Shown in pieces: positions 6,852-14,236 of a stretch of DNA of 26,588 nt; position 1 is the stretch's first letter; every line of letters begins with the position of its first letter. Where the stretch lies: the NCBI GenBank assembly GCA_023459095.1, contig JAEWVQ010000049.1:1-26588 (forward strand), written 5' to 3'. This stretch comes from Pseudomonadota bacterium. Lineage in GTDB: Bacteria; Pseudomonadota; Gammaproteobacteria; Burkholderiales; Rhodocyclaceae. The notes below the pieces were generated by a model. The model was not told the DNA's origin and made no database searches. It worked only from the letters and a program-made list of their open reading frames with translations. The translations under genes and the position numbers were made by a program.

Positions 6852-7589
6852 TCATTCGGCGGAGGCGGATTTGCCGTCGTCCGGCACGAACACGTAACCG
6901 AAGCCCCACACGGTCTGGATGTAGCGCGGCTTGGCCGGATCGTCCTCGACGAGCTTGCGCAGCCGCGACACCTGCACGTCGATCGCGCGATCGAACACGC
7001 CGTACTCCCGGCCACGCGCCAGTTCCATCAGCTTGTCGCGCGACAGCGGCTGACGCGGGTGCTGCAGCAGCACCTTGAGCAGCGAGAACTCGCCGGTGGT
7101 GAGCTGGATTTCCTCGCCGTCGCGGACCAGGGTGCGCGTGCCCAGATTCACCTGGACACGACCGAAGGCGACGATCTCGTCTTCCGCGGTCGGTGCGCCA
7201 GGCAGCGGTGGCGGCTGGCGCCGCATCACGGCCTGGATGCGGGCGACCAGTTCGCGCGGATTGAAAGGTTTGGGTAGATAGTCGTCGGCCCCCATTTCCA
7301 GACCGACAATGCGATCGACGTCGTCGCCCTTCGCCGTGAGCATGATGATCGGGATGTTGTTCTCGGCCGCGCGCAGGCGCCGGCAGATGGCGAGTCCGTC
7401 CTCGCCGGGCAACATCAGATCGAGGACGATCAGGTCGAAATGCTCGCGGTGCAGTGCGCGGTCCATCATCGGTGCATCGTGCACCGCCTTGATCGCGAAC
7501 CCCTGCTCCTGCAGGTAACGGGACAACAGATCGCGAAGACGCGCATCGTCATCCACCAGCAAAACCCGATAGCGTATTTTTCCGTTCAT
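6852..7589 (-). CDS. ompR: OmpR-family response regulator
   Basis: A DNA-binding response regulator of 245 aa. The receiver domain (about 7-120) has the acidic cluster VDDDARL, phospho-acceptor Asp57 in LIVLDLMLPGEDG, and the conserved Thr/Lys in MLTAKGDD and PKPFNPREL. The C-terminal winged-helix domain (about 145-240) includes LTTGEFSLLKVLL, the recognition-helix region FDRAIDVQVSRLRKLVE and IQTVWGFGYVF. This wording is close to proteobacterial OmpR. The ATG at 7589 has AGGA about 8 nt upstream; an in-frame ATG at 7598 would add three residues and is not excluded. It is the first gene of the - strand run. The 200-bp upstream region, shared with a divergent gene, contains CTTAC-type repeats that might be autoregulatory sites (weak). 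Confidence 0.92.
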   Translation of the reverse strand: MNGKIRYRVLLVDDDARLRDLLSRYLQEQGFAIKAVHDAPMMDRALHREHFDLIVLDLMLPGEDGLAICRRLRAAENNIPIIMLTAKGDDVDRIVGLEMGADDYLPKPFNPRELVARIQAVMRRQPPPLPGAPTAEDEIVAFGRVQVNLGTRTLVRDGEEIQLTTGEFSLLKVLLQHPRQPLSRDKLMELARGREYGVFDRAIDVQVSRLRKLVEDDPAKPRYIQTVWGFGYVFVPDDGKSASAE

Positions 7590-7599
7590 GGTGCGCATC

Positions 7600-7798
7600 C
7601 TATCCCGTCGGCCGGCGTGCTCGCCAGAGGGCGGCAGCGGCCTGGCGGTGTTGGTCTGGTAACGCTTCGTAAGGGCCAGGCAGAGGGCAACATGACCTTA
7701 CAAAACCCTGCTGCCGACTTGCCATGGTGCTAGCAGCCCTATTCCGTTTAAGGTAATTTCCGTTCCGTACGCTTCCGCTGCGGGACACCGTCTCTCCC
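7600..7798. other. Divergent intergenic region, ompR / small exported protein
   Basis: About 200 bp without a gene. GCCTGGC (7640-7646) and GCCAGGC (7675-7681) form a 7-bp inverted repeat with a 28-nt spacer. Inside and beside it are GTAACGCTTCGTAAG and ACCTTACAAAAC, which share a CTTAC core in opposite orientations and could be regulator half-sites. I see no convincing -35/-10 pair for either gene. Confidence 0.3.
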
Positions 7799-8149
7799 AT
7801 GATGAACAAGCCGACACCGATGCCCAAGTCGATTTCCATTCCGCCCGCCGTGTCCTGCAGCGTGCTGCGCACCGGCTTCGGCGTGCTCGCGGCGCTCGCC
7901 TTGTTCCACCCCGGGCCGGGGCGCGCGCAGGTCCTGCAGGCGCCAGGGACGGAGGAAATCATTGTCGTCCAGCCGGGGCAAAAGCCCGTCGACCTGCGGC
8001 GGGCCTTGCTCGACGTGCGCGATATTAACGGGGCCCGTGGCAGTCGTGCGCTGAGCGCCGAAGAGCGCGTCACCCTGCACCAGCAGTGGCGGGCGGCGAT
8101 GCGCGGCGCCTATCGCGACGGCGAAATCAAGAGCGACAAGTCGCGCTGA
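7799..8149 (+). CDS. Small putative exported protein of unknown function
   Basis: I do not recognise this 116-aa protein. The first 45 residues look like a long signal peptide: basic/polar N-terminus, hydrophobic core TGFGVLAALALF, then a possible cleavage near GRAQ. The remaining 70 or so residues contain EEIIVVQPGQKPVDLRRALLD and a charged C-terminal helix (LSAEERVTLHQQWRAAMRGAY), resembling short LSxEER-type periplasmic proteins of betaproteobacteria. An ATG pair at 7799/7802 and an ATG at 7820 are all in frame, with no clear ribosome site, so the start is uncertain. It is divergent from ompR and 41 bp upstream of tsaB. The third-base GC bias continues through the frame, supporting a real gene. 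Confidence 0.65.
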   Translation: MMNKPTPMPKSISIPPAVSCSVLRTGFGVLAALALFHPGPGRAQVLQAPGTEEIIVVQPGQKPVDLRRALLDVRDINGARGSRALSAEERVTLHQQWRAAMRGAYRDGEIKSDKSR

Positions 8150-8170
8150 AATCGGCTCCGGCGGCGGACA

Positions 8171-8187
8171 GCCGGTAGAATACCGGC
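8171..8187 (+). promoter_or_regulatory. Hairpin overlapping a TAGAAT -10-like element before tsaB
   Basis: GCCGGTA (8171-8177) and TACCGGC (8181-8187) form a perfect 7-bp inverted repeat with a GAA loop, ending three bases before the tsaB ATG. The same bases hold TAGAAT (8176-8181), a good -10 hexamer that would give a 2-3 nt leader. There is no Shine-Dalgarno. It could be a leaderless promoter, a small operator, or a translation-controlling hairpin. No -35 match was seen. Confidence 0.35.
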
Positions 8188-8190
8188 ACC

Positions 8191-8883
8191 ATGAATGTCC
8201 TCGCACTCGAAACATCCTGCGAACACGCCTCGGTCGCGCTGCTGAGCGGCGGCCAGATCGTCGAGCGCCGACTCGACGGGCACGCAAACCATTCCGAACA
8301 CATCCTTGCCTGCATCGGCGCACTGCTCGCCGAAGCCGGGCTGCGCCCGGCGGCGCTTGATGCCATTGCCTTCGGCAACGGCCCCGGCGCGTTCACGGGG
8401 CTGCGCCTGTCCTGCGGCATCGCTCAGGGGTTGGCGCTCGGTGCCGGTCTGGGGGTGGCGCCGGTGTGCAGTCTCGACGCCCTCGCGCTTCAAGGCGAGG
8501 GCGCGCAGGTCGTGGTCGCCACCGACGCGCGCATGGGCGAGATCTATCACTGTGCTTATCGCCTCGACGGCGGGGTACCGCAGGCGCTCGGCGCCATTGC
8601 CTGTTCGCCGCCCGAGGCGGCGCTCTTGCCCGAGGATGGGCTGTGGTGCGGCGTCGGTTCGGCATTCGCTGCCTACCGCGACACTTTGCGCCAGCGCTGG
8701 GGCGCGCGGCTTACCCACTGTTTTGACGGGCGCTACCCGCGCGCGGCGGATGTAGCCCGCCTGGCGGGCACGGCAGTGGCCGCGGGCGCGCTGCTTGCTC
8801 CCGAACTCGCGCTACCGCGCTATGTGCGCGACAAGGTCGCGCTGACCACGGCGGAGCGCCTTGCGCGCGGGGGCAAGGCGTGA
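8191..8883 (+). CDS. tsaB: tRNA threonylcarbamoyladenosine biosynthesis protein TsaB
   Basis: A 230-aa ASKHA-fold protein that with TsaD and TsaE transfers the threonylcarbamoyl group to A37 of ANN-decoding tRNAs. It starts MNVLALETSCEHASVALLSG, followed by HSEHILACIGALLAEAGL and the signature AFGNGPGAFTGLRLSCGIAQGL. The C-terminal half has the VVATDARMGEIYHCAY segment typical of TsaB. Length is normal. The stop overlaps the rimI start by 4 nt (GTGA), the common tsaB-rimI arrangement in proteobacteria. Confidence 0.96.
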   Translation: MNVLALETSCEHASVALLSGGQIVERRLDGHANHSEHILACIGALLAEAGLRPAALDAIAFGNGPGAFTGLRLSCGIAQGLALGAGLGVAPVCSLDALALQGEGAQVVVATDARMGEIYHCAYRLDGGVPQALGAIACSPPEAALLPEDGLWCGVGSAFAAYRDTLRQRWGARLTHCFDGRYPRAADVARLAGTAVAAGALLAPELALPRYVRDKVALTTAERLARGGKA

Positions 8884-9335
8884 GCAGCGCGGGCGCGGTC
8901 CGCTTCGTGCCGTTTGCCGATGCCGATCTGCCCTGGATCGTCGCTCAGGAGACGGACCTCCACGCCTTTCCGTGGACGCACGGCAGCTTTGCCGATTCGT
9001 TGAGTGCCGGACATGCCTGCTGGCTGATGACGGAGGCGGGGCAACCGGTGGCCTACGCCGTGGTGCTGGGCGTGCTTGACGAAGCCCACCTGCTCAACCT
9101 CAGCGTATGTCGCGCCGCACAGGGCGGCGGTCGCGGCCGGCAGTTGCTCGACCATTTGTGCGACGAGGCCAGGCGTCATGGTGCCAGCCAGTTCTTTCTG
9201 GAGGTGCGGCCCTCGAACCAGCCGGCAATCCGCCTCTACGAGCGCTGCGGCTTCGAGACCATCGGTCGGCGCAAGGGCTATTACCCGGCGGCGAAAGGCC
9301 GCGAGGACGCGATCGTGATGAGGCTGGCGCTGTGA
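8880..9335 (+). CDS. rimI: Ribosomal protein bS18 (S18)-alanine N-acetyltransferase
   Basis: A 151-aa GNAT acetyltransferase. The acetyl-CoA pyrophosphate-binding loop is visible as QGGGRGRQLLDHL. It is followed by FFLEVRPSNQPAIRLYERCGFE, then IGRRKGYYP and EDAIVM, the RimI-type C-terminal signature. RimI acetylates the N-terminal Ala of ribosomal protein bS18. The start is GTG at 8880, overlapping the tsaB stop by 4 nt; the stop overlaps the next start (GTG at 9332) in the same way, so the three genes are translationally coupled. Confidence 0.94.
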   Translation: MSSAGAVRFVPFADADLPWIVAQETDLHAFPWTHGSFADSLSAGHACWLMTEAGQPVAYAVVLGVLDEAHLLNLSVCRAAQGGGRGRQLLDHLCDEARRHGASQFFLEVRPSNQPAIRLYERCGFETIGRRKGYYPAAKGREDAIVMRLAL

Positions 9336-10204
9336 TTTCCGCGTTGCCCGCACGCAGCAAGGCGGTGTTGCGCGAAATGGGACTGGGGCCGTTATGGCGC
9401 CTGCGCAGCCGCGATGCCGAGCTCACCGAGCCCGCAGTGGAGGGCGAGGCTGGGGAAGTGGCCGAAGTCCGCACGCGCGCCGCGCTCGTGCCGTCGAGGG
9501 CGGGGAGCGCGACCGCGGTCCGCGATGCGCCTGCGCCCCGCGTGCAGGCGCTGCCCAGGGCGCCGCTGCCCTCCGCGCCGCAGCCCGCGCCGCGCCCGGC
9601 TCAGGCGCCAGCCGACCCTGAGCGCGCTGCGCGTATCGCCACGCTCGATTGGACGGCGCTCGAGGCCGACATCCACGCCTGCCGCGCCTGCACGCTGTGC
9701 GAAAAACGTACCCAGGCGGTGCCCGGCGTCGGCGACCGCAAGGCGCGCTGGATGCTGGTGGGCGAAGGTCCCGGCGCCGAGGAGGACAGGCGCGGTGAAC
9801 CGTTCGTCGGGCCCGCCGGCATCTTGCTCGACAGCATGTTGGGTGCGATCGGGCTGCAGCGCGGGGACGGGGTGTACATCGCCAATGCGGTGAAATGCCG
9901 TCCGCCCCACAACCGCACGCCCGAAGCCGCCGAAATCGGCGCCTGCCTGCCTTATCTGCGGCGCCAGATCGCCCTCGTCCGTCCACAACTGCTGGTCGCC
10001 CTGGGACGTCCGGCGGCACAGGCGCTGCTCGGCGCGGAGTTGAGTATCAGCGCCGCCCGCGGCAAGCGTTTCGACTATGAAGGCACGCCGGTGGTGGTGA
10101 CCTATCACCCTGCCTATCTGCTGCGCAATCCGCAGGACAAGGCCAAGGCCTGGGAAGATCTGTGCTTCGCCCGCCGCCAGGCACAGGCCGCGCCTGAGCG
10201 CTGA
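9332..10204 (+). CDS. Family 4 uracil-DNA glycosylase (Fe-S type)
   Basis: A 290-aa protein with a C-terminal family 4 UDG domain (about 105-285), which removes uracil from DNA. Motif A is GEGPGAEEDRRGEPFVGPAG (residues 144-163) and the second catalytic motif is HPAYLLRNP (259-267). Fe-S cluster ligands are visible as Cys120/Cys123 (CRACTLC) and Cys189/Cys205, the expected Cx2C...Cx15C pattern. The first 100 residues are an Ala/Pro/Arg-rich, low-complexity, probably disordered extension, as often seen in betaproteobacterial members described as related to phage SPO1 DNA polymerase N-termini. The start is GTG at 9332, overlapping the rimI stop. Confidence 0.94.
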   Translation: MISALPARSKAVLREMGLGPLWRLRSRDAELTEPAVEGEAGEVAEVRTRAALVPSRAGSATAVRDAPAPRVQALPRAPLPSAPQPAPRPAQAPADPERAARIATLDWTALEADIHACRACTLCEKRTQAVPGVGDRKARWMLVGEGPGAEEDRRGEPFVGPAGILLDSMLGAIGLQRGDGVYIANAVKCRPPHNRTPEAAEIGACLPYLRRQIALVRPQLLVALGRPAAQALLGAELSISAARGKRFDYEGTPVVVTYHPAYLLRNPQDKAKAWEDLCFARRQAQAAPER

Positions 10205-10237
10205 TCCGGGGCCCGGCGGCGAATCTCGCCGTATCAG
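10201..10237. terminator. Hairpin between convergent udg and lplT
   Basis: CGGCGA (10217-10222) and TCGCCG (10226-10231) form a 6-bp stem with a 3-nt loop, enclosed by CTGAT (10201-10205) and ATCAG (10233-10237). It sits at the convergent gene junction. No U-tract follows on either strand, so termination here is tentative. Confidence 0.35.
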
Positions 10238-11487
10238 TGGTGGCGGTGGTCGTCGAGCAGGGCGACGGAGTCGAAGCGGCGCTGGTTGGCTTCGTGCACG
10301 AACTTGACGAGCAGCATGGTGGCGGCGACGAACAGTCCGAACAGCACGATCACCGTGTTGATCGACAGCCCGAGCAGGATCAGCAGGGCGTAGGTGCCGG
10401 TCATCACCAGGATCGACAGGTTCTCGTTGAAGTTCTGCACTGCGATCGAGTGGCCTGCGCCCATCAGGATGTGGCCCCGGTGCTGGAGCAGGGCGTTCAT
10501 CGGCACCACGAAGAAGCCGGCGAGCGCGCCGATGACCACCATCAGCACCATCGCCACGGTGGGGTCGGTGACCAGCGTCATCGCCAGCACCACCAGCCCC
10601 ATCGCGATGCCGAGCGGAATCACGTTCACCGCGCGGCGCAGCGTGATCATGCGCGCGGCCATCACCGCGCCGATGGCGATGCCGACCGCGACCACCCCCT
10701 GCAGCATCGAGGCCTTGGAGAGGTCGAAGCCGAGGTTGTGTTCGGCCCACTTGATCACGATGAACTGCAGGGTTGCGCCCGCGCCCCAGAACAGCGTCGT
10801 CACCGCGAGCGAAATCTGCCCGAGCTTGTCGCGCCACAACAGTTTCAGGCAGTGATTGAAGTCGTGGATGAGGTAGAGCGGGTTGTTCTTGAGCGGCTTG
10901 TGGTCGACGCCGGTGTCGGGAATGTAGGCGTTGAAGATCGCGGCGATCACGTAGAAGGTGCCGATCGCCAGCACGCTGGCCTCGAACGCCGAATCGACCA
11001 GCGGCAGGCTGAGGTCGAGCAGCCAGGTCGACACGTCGCTGCGGATGAGGATGCCGCCGATCACGGTGCCGAGGATGATCGCGCCCACCGTCAGTCCTTC
11101 GATCCAGCCGTTGGCGACGACCAGCAGGCGGTGCGGCAGGTATTCGGTGAGGATGCCGTACTTGGCCGGGGAGTAGGCCGCAGCGCCGAGGCCGATCACC
11201 GCATAGGCGAACAAGGGGTGGGCGCCGAGGAACAGCATCAGGCAGCCGCCGATCTTGATCGTGTTGCTGATCAGCATCACCCGCCACTTCGGCATCGAGT
11301 CGGCATAGGCGCCGACGAAGGCGGCGAGCGCGACGTAGGAGACGGTGAAGAAGAGCTTGAGCAGCGGCTCGTATTCGGCCGGCGCCGACATGTCGCGCAG
11401 TAGCGCGATGGCGACGATGAGCAGGGCGTTGTCAGCGAGCGCAGAGAAGAACTGCGCTGCCATGATGATGTAAAAGCCGAGCGGCAT
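10234..11487 (-). CDS. lplT: Lysophospholipid transporter LplT (MFS)
   Basis: A 417-aa major facilitator protein with about 12 membrane helices, no signal peptide, inner membrane. It opens MPLGFYIIMAAQFFSALADN, with the NALLIVA block typical of LplT. AYADSMPKWRVMLISNTIK matches the MFS loop 2-3 region, and YSPAKYGILTEYLPHRLLVVANGW is a family hallmark. LplT flips lysophosphatidylethanolamine back to the cytoplasmic leaflet for re-acylation. In enterobacteria it pairs with the acyltransferase Aas, which is not adjacent here; a separate PlsC-type gene lies at the window's right end. The ATG at 11487 is preferred over an in-frame TTG at 11493. The gene is divergent from the LysR regulator. Confidence 0.92.
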   Translation of the reverse strand: MPLGFYIIMAAQFFSALADNALLIVAIALLRDMSAPAEYEPLLKLFFTVSYVALAAFVGAYADSMPKWRVMLISNTIKIGGCLMLFLGAHPLFAYAVIGLGAAAYSPAKYGILTEYLPHRLLVVANGWIEGLTVGAIILGTVIGGILIRSDVSTWLLDLSLPLVDSAFEASVLAIGTFYVIAAIFNAYIPDTGVDHKPLKNNPLYLIHDFNHCLKLLWRDKLGQISLAVTTLFWGAGATLQFIVIKWAEHNLGFDLSKASMLQGVVAVGIAIGAVMAARMITLRRAVNVIPLGIAMGLVVLAMTLVTDPTVAMVLMVVIGALAGFFVVPMNALLQHRGHILMGAGHSIAVQNFNENLSILVMTGTYALLILLGLSINTVIVLFGLFVAATMLLVKFVHEANQRRFDSVALLDDHRHH

Positions 11488-11493
11488 CGTCAA

Positions 11494-11638
11494 AGAGTAG
11501 TCGTCGCGGGAGCGCGGTTTATATCACGAAGCGGGTGCGCGTGTTCTGAGTGGCCCCAAAGTGGGCGACAATTGAAAAGACGGATCGAGCGCGATCCATG
11601 TTCTAATTGCCAATCATAAGTTTGTTTTATTCACTGAC
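11494..11638. promoter_or_regulatory. Divergent lplT / LysR regulatory region
   Basis: 145 bp, AT-richer than its surroundings toward the LysR gene. GGATCG (11582-11587) and CGATCC (11592-11597) form a perfect inverted repeat with a 4-nt spacer, a possible LysR-type operator core. TTGAAA (11572-11577) and TTGCCA (11607-11612) are possible -35 hexamers, but no well-spaced -10 is clear. The LysR ATG at 11639 lacks a Shine-Dalgarno. Confidence 0.4.
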
Positions 11639-12574
11639 ATGGCTGATCGCAGGCTGCAGGTTTTTCACGCCGTCGCCAAGCATGGCTCGTTCACCCGGGC
11701 CGCTGAGCACCTTTTCATGACCCAGCCGGCGGTCACCTTTCAGATCAAGCAGCTGGAAGAGCACTTCAACACCCGCCTGCTCGACCGCGGCCACGGCAAG
11801 ATCACCCTCACTTCGGCCGGCGAACTGGTGCTTGCCTACGCCGAGCGCATCCTCGGCCTGTCCGAGGAGCTCGAATCGCGCGTGTCCGAACTCACCGACG
11901 AGTTGGCGGGCATGCTCAACATTGGCACCAGCACGACGATCGCTGCCTACTGGCTGCCGAGGCTGCTCGAAGGCTTCAAGCGCCGCTATCCGCGTGTGGT
12001 ACCGCGCGTCGTGGTCGGAAACTCGCAACTGACGGAAACGCGGGTGGCCACGCGCGAGCTCGACATCGGCCTGATCGAAATCGTCACCGATCAGCCCGCG
12101 ATCGAGCGCCGCAGCGCCACTCAGGACGAGTTGCTGGTGATCTGCAATCCCGCCCACCCGCTCGCCCGGGCGCGCAGCCTGCAGGCCGCCGATATCATCG
12201 CGCACCCCTTCATCACCCGCGACTCCGGCAACGCGGTCCGCGAACTCGCCGAGGAGTTCTTCGAGGCCGCGGGCATCGCCGCCGGCGAGCTGACGATCTG
12301 CGCCGAACTGGGCAGTCTGGCCACGGTGAAGCATCTGGCGGCCGAAGGCATGGGGTTCGCGATCGCGTCGCGCGCCGCGATCCGCCGCGACCTGCGCGAA
12401 GGCCGGTTGGTGGGGATTCCGTTGCAGCCCCGGCTCTACACGCCGCTCGAGGTGATCACCCCGCGCGACAAGTTCCGTTCGCGCCTGATCACCACCTTCG
12501 CCGATTACGCCAGCGAGGAGCTCGCGACGATGGCGACCGAGATGGCTGCGGAACAGGAAAGCGGAACGAACTGA
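11639..12574 (+). CDS. LysR-family transcriptional regulator
   Basis: A 311-aa LysR-type regulator. The N-terminal winged helix (about 5-65) reads RRLQVFHAVAKHGSFTRAAE, followed by LFMTQPAVTFQIKQLEEHFN and LLDRGHGKITLTSAGE, and a linker helix follows. The co-inducer-binding domain (about 90-295) begins MLNIGTSTTIAAYWLPRLL and ends with a TPLEVITPRDKFRS strand. It resembles the CysL/CbbR-like branch, but the effector cannot be read from sequence. The stop shares one base with the radA ATG (TGATG), an uncommon pairing, so regulator and repair gene are probably on one transcript. The upstream divergent lplT is a conventional candidate target (inference). Confidence 0.92.
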   Translation: MADRRLQVFHAVAKHGSFTRAAEHLFMTQPAVTFQIKQLEEHFNTRLLDRGHGKITLTSAGELVLAYAERILGLSEELESRVSELTDELAGMLNIGTSTTIAAYWLPRLLEGFKRRYPRVVPRVVVGNSQLTETRVATRELDIGLIEIVTDQPAIERRSATQDELLVICNPAHPLARARSLQAADIIAHPFITRDSGNAVRELAEEFFEAAGIAAGELTICAELGSLATVKHLAAEGMGFAIASRAAIRRDLREGRLVGIPLQPRLYTPLEVITPRDKFRSRLITTFADYASEELATMATEMAAEQESGTN

Positions 12575-13941
12575 TGGCAAAGGCGAAATCCGCGTACAGC
12601 TGCACCGAATGCGGCGCCCAGGTGCTGCGCTGGCAGGGTCAGTGCCCGCAGTGCCAGGCCTGGAACACGCTGGTCGAGACCGTGGTCGAGCGCGCCGGCA
12701 GCGCCGGCCGCTTCGTCGCGCTCGCCGGCGAGGTGGCCAAAATGCAGCCGTTGTCGGCGCTGGAGGCGCGCGAGCAGCCGCGCATTCCGACCGGCATCGA
12801 CGAGTTCGACCGCGTGCTCGGCGGCGGGCTGGTGGCCGGGGGCGTGGTGCTGATCGGCGGCGACCCGGGAATCGGCAAATCGACCCTGCTGCTGCAGGCG
12901 CTCACCGGCCTCGCACAGCGGCTGGCGGCGGTGTACGTGACCGGCGAGGAGTCGGGCGAGCAGGTTGCGCTGCGCGCGCAGCGCCTGCAGCTCGGCGCCT
13001 CCGACCTCAACCTGCTCGCCGAGATCAACCTCGAGCGCATCCTCGACACCTTGCGCAGTGCGGCGCCCAAGGTCGCGGTGATCGATTCGATCCAGACGAT
13101 CTACTCCGAAACCCTGCAGTCCGCCCCCGGCTCGGTCGCCCAGGTGCGCGAATGCGCGGCGCAGCTCACGCGCTACGCGAAGCAGAGCGGCACCACGCTG
13201 ATCCTGGTCGGCCATGTCACCAAGGACGGCGCGCTCGCCGGGCCGCGGGTGCTCGAGCACATCGTCGATACCGTGCTCTATTTCGAAGGCGACAGCCATT
13301 CCAGTTTCCGCCTGGTGCGCGCGTTCAAGAACCGCTTCGGCGCGGTCAACGAACTGGGTGTGTTCGCGATGACCGACCGCGGGCTGCGCGGTGTCTCCAA
13401 CCCCTCGGCGATTTTCCTGTCGCAGCATTCCGGGCAGGTTTCAGGAAGTTGCGTGCTGATCACCCAGGAGGGCACGCGGCCGATGCTGGTCGAGGTTCAG
13501 GCGCTCGTCGACAGCGCGCAGAGCCCCAATCCACGCCGGCTGTCGGTCGGCCTGGAGCAGGCCCGGCTGGCGATGCTGCTCGCGGTGATGCATCGCCACG
13601 CCGGCGTGGTGTGCTTCGACCAGGACGTGTTCGTCAATGCGGTGGGCGGGGTGCGCATCACCGAACCCGCGGCCGATCTCGCGGTGCTGCTCGCGATCGT
13701 GTCGTCGCTGCGCGACCGGCCGTTGAAGCGCGGGCTGGCGGTGTTCGGCGAAGTCGGTCTTGCCGGCGAGATCCGGCCCGCGCCGCGCGGTCAGGAACGG
13801 CTGAAGGAGGCGGCGAAGCTCGGTTTCGATACCGTGATCGTGCCCAAGGCGAACATGCCGCGGCAGCCCATTGAAGGGCTCGAAATCCTCGTTGCCGAGC
13901 GTGTGGAAGAGGCCGTCGAGCATGCTCGCAGCCTGGAGTGA
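12574..13941 (+). CDS. radA: DNA repair protein RadA (Sms)
   Basis: A 455-aa RecA-related branch-migration ATPase used in recombinational repair. The N-terminal zinc finger has Cys10/Cys13 and Cys24/Cys27 (CTECGAQ...CPQC). The Walker A motif GGDPGIGKST is at about 95-104, followed by VYVTGEESGEQVALRAQRL. The RadA-specific KNRFG motif is at 252-256. The last 150 residues form the Lon-protease-like domain (VGGVRITEPAADLAVLLAI... FGEVGLAGEIRP) lacking protease residues, as normal. Length and motifs are complete. It starts on the last base of the LysR stop codon and converges with minE. Confidence 0.97.
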   Translation: MAKAKSAYSCTECGAQVLRWQGQCPQCQAWNTLVETVVERAGSAGRFVALAGEVAKMQPLSALEAREQPRIPTGIDEFDRVLGGGLVAGGVVLIGGDPGIGKSTLLLQALTGLAQRLAAVYVTGEESGEQVALRAQRLQLGASDLNLLAEINLERILDTLRSAAPKVAVIDSIQTIYSETLQSAPGSVAQVRECAAQLTRYAKQSGTTLILVGHVTKDGALAGPRVLEHIVDTVLYFEGDSHSSFRLVRAFKNRFGAVNELGVFAMTDRGLRGVSNPSAIFLSQHSGQVSGSCVLITQEGTRPMLVEVQALVDSAQSPNPRRLSVGLEQARLAMLLAVMHRHAGVVCFDQDVFVNAVGGVRITEPAADLAVLLAIVSSLRDRPLKRGLAVFGEVGLAGEIRPAPRGQERLKEAAKLGFDTVIVPKANMPRQPIEGLEILVAERVEEAVEHARSLE

Positions 13942-13948
13942 GGGCGGT

Positions 13949-13965
13949 CCCGCCGGAATGGCGGG
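13949..13965. terminator. Small hairpin between convergent radA and minE
   Basis: CCCGCC (13949-13954) and GGCGGG (13960-13965) form a 6-bp stem with a 5-nt loop in the 30-bp convergent gap. No T-tract is present on either strand, so its efficiency as a terminator is doubtful. Confidence 0.35.
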
Positions 13966-13971
13966 CAGTGT

Positions 13972-14235
13972 TCAGCGTCCGTGCTCGGGAAGCACGATGT
14001 TGACTTCGAGCACTTCGTAGTTGTCCTGCTTGTCGAGCTGAACTTTGATGTCGTCGGGGTTCACTGCAACGTACTTGGAAATGACCTCGATCAGCTCGCG
14101 CTGCAGGGCGGGCAGGAAATCGTCCGCCTGCGACGGCCCGGTGCGTTCGTGGGCGATCAGCAGCGACAGCCGGTTTTTGGCGATTTCGGCAGTTTTTTTC
14201 TTGTTTTCGCCGAAAATGCGGGCAAGGAGGGACAT
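13972..14235 (-). CDS. minE: Cell division topological specificity factor MinE
   Basis: An 87-aa MinE. The N-terminal amphipathic, membrane- and MinD-binding stretch is MSLLARIFGENKKKTAEIAK, followed by RLSLLIAHERTG. The C-terminal dimerisation/anti-MinCD topological domain has LQRELIEVISKYVAVNPDDI and the EVLEVNIVLPE strand. It stimulates MinD ATPase and drives pole-to-pole oscillation that keeps the division ring at mid-cell. It starts two bases after the minD stop (one intervening base), the standard minCDE order. Confidence 0.97.
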   Translation of the reverse strand: MSLLARIFGENKKKTAEIAKNRLSLLIAHERTGPSQADDFLPALQRELIEVISKYVAVNPDDIKVQLDKQDNYEVLEVNIVLPEHGR

Positions 14236-14236
14236 G

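Noticed and set aside
5549..7078. 509-codon + strand frame opposite envZ/ompR
   Set aside because: Antisense shadow of a two-component pair with all catalytic motifs; no domain in its translation.
7640..7681. Intrinsic terminator between ompR and the small exported gene
   Set aside because: The 7-bp repeat has a 28-nt spacer and no T-tract, and the flanking genes diverge, so no terminator is expected here.
9332..9640. Pro/Ala/Arg-rich N-terminal part of the uracil-DNA glycosylase as a separate gene or frameshift
   Set aside because: The frame is continuous from a GTG coupled to rimI, and such disordered extensions are common in this branch of the family.
10237..11403. 388-codon + strand frame opposite lplT
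   Set aside because: His/Gln/Asp-rich composition typical of the complement of a membrane protein gene; lplT is unambiguous.
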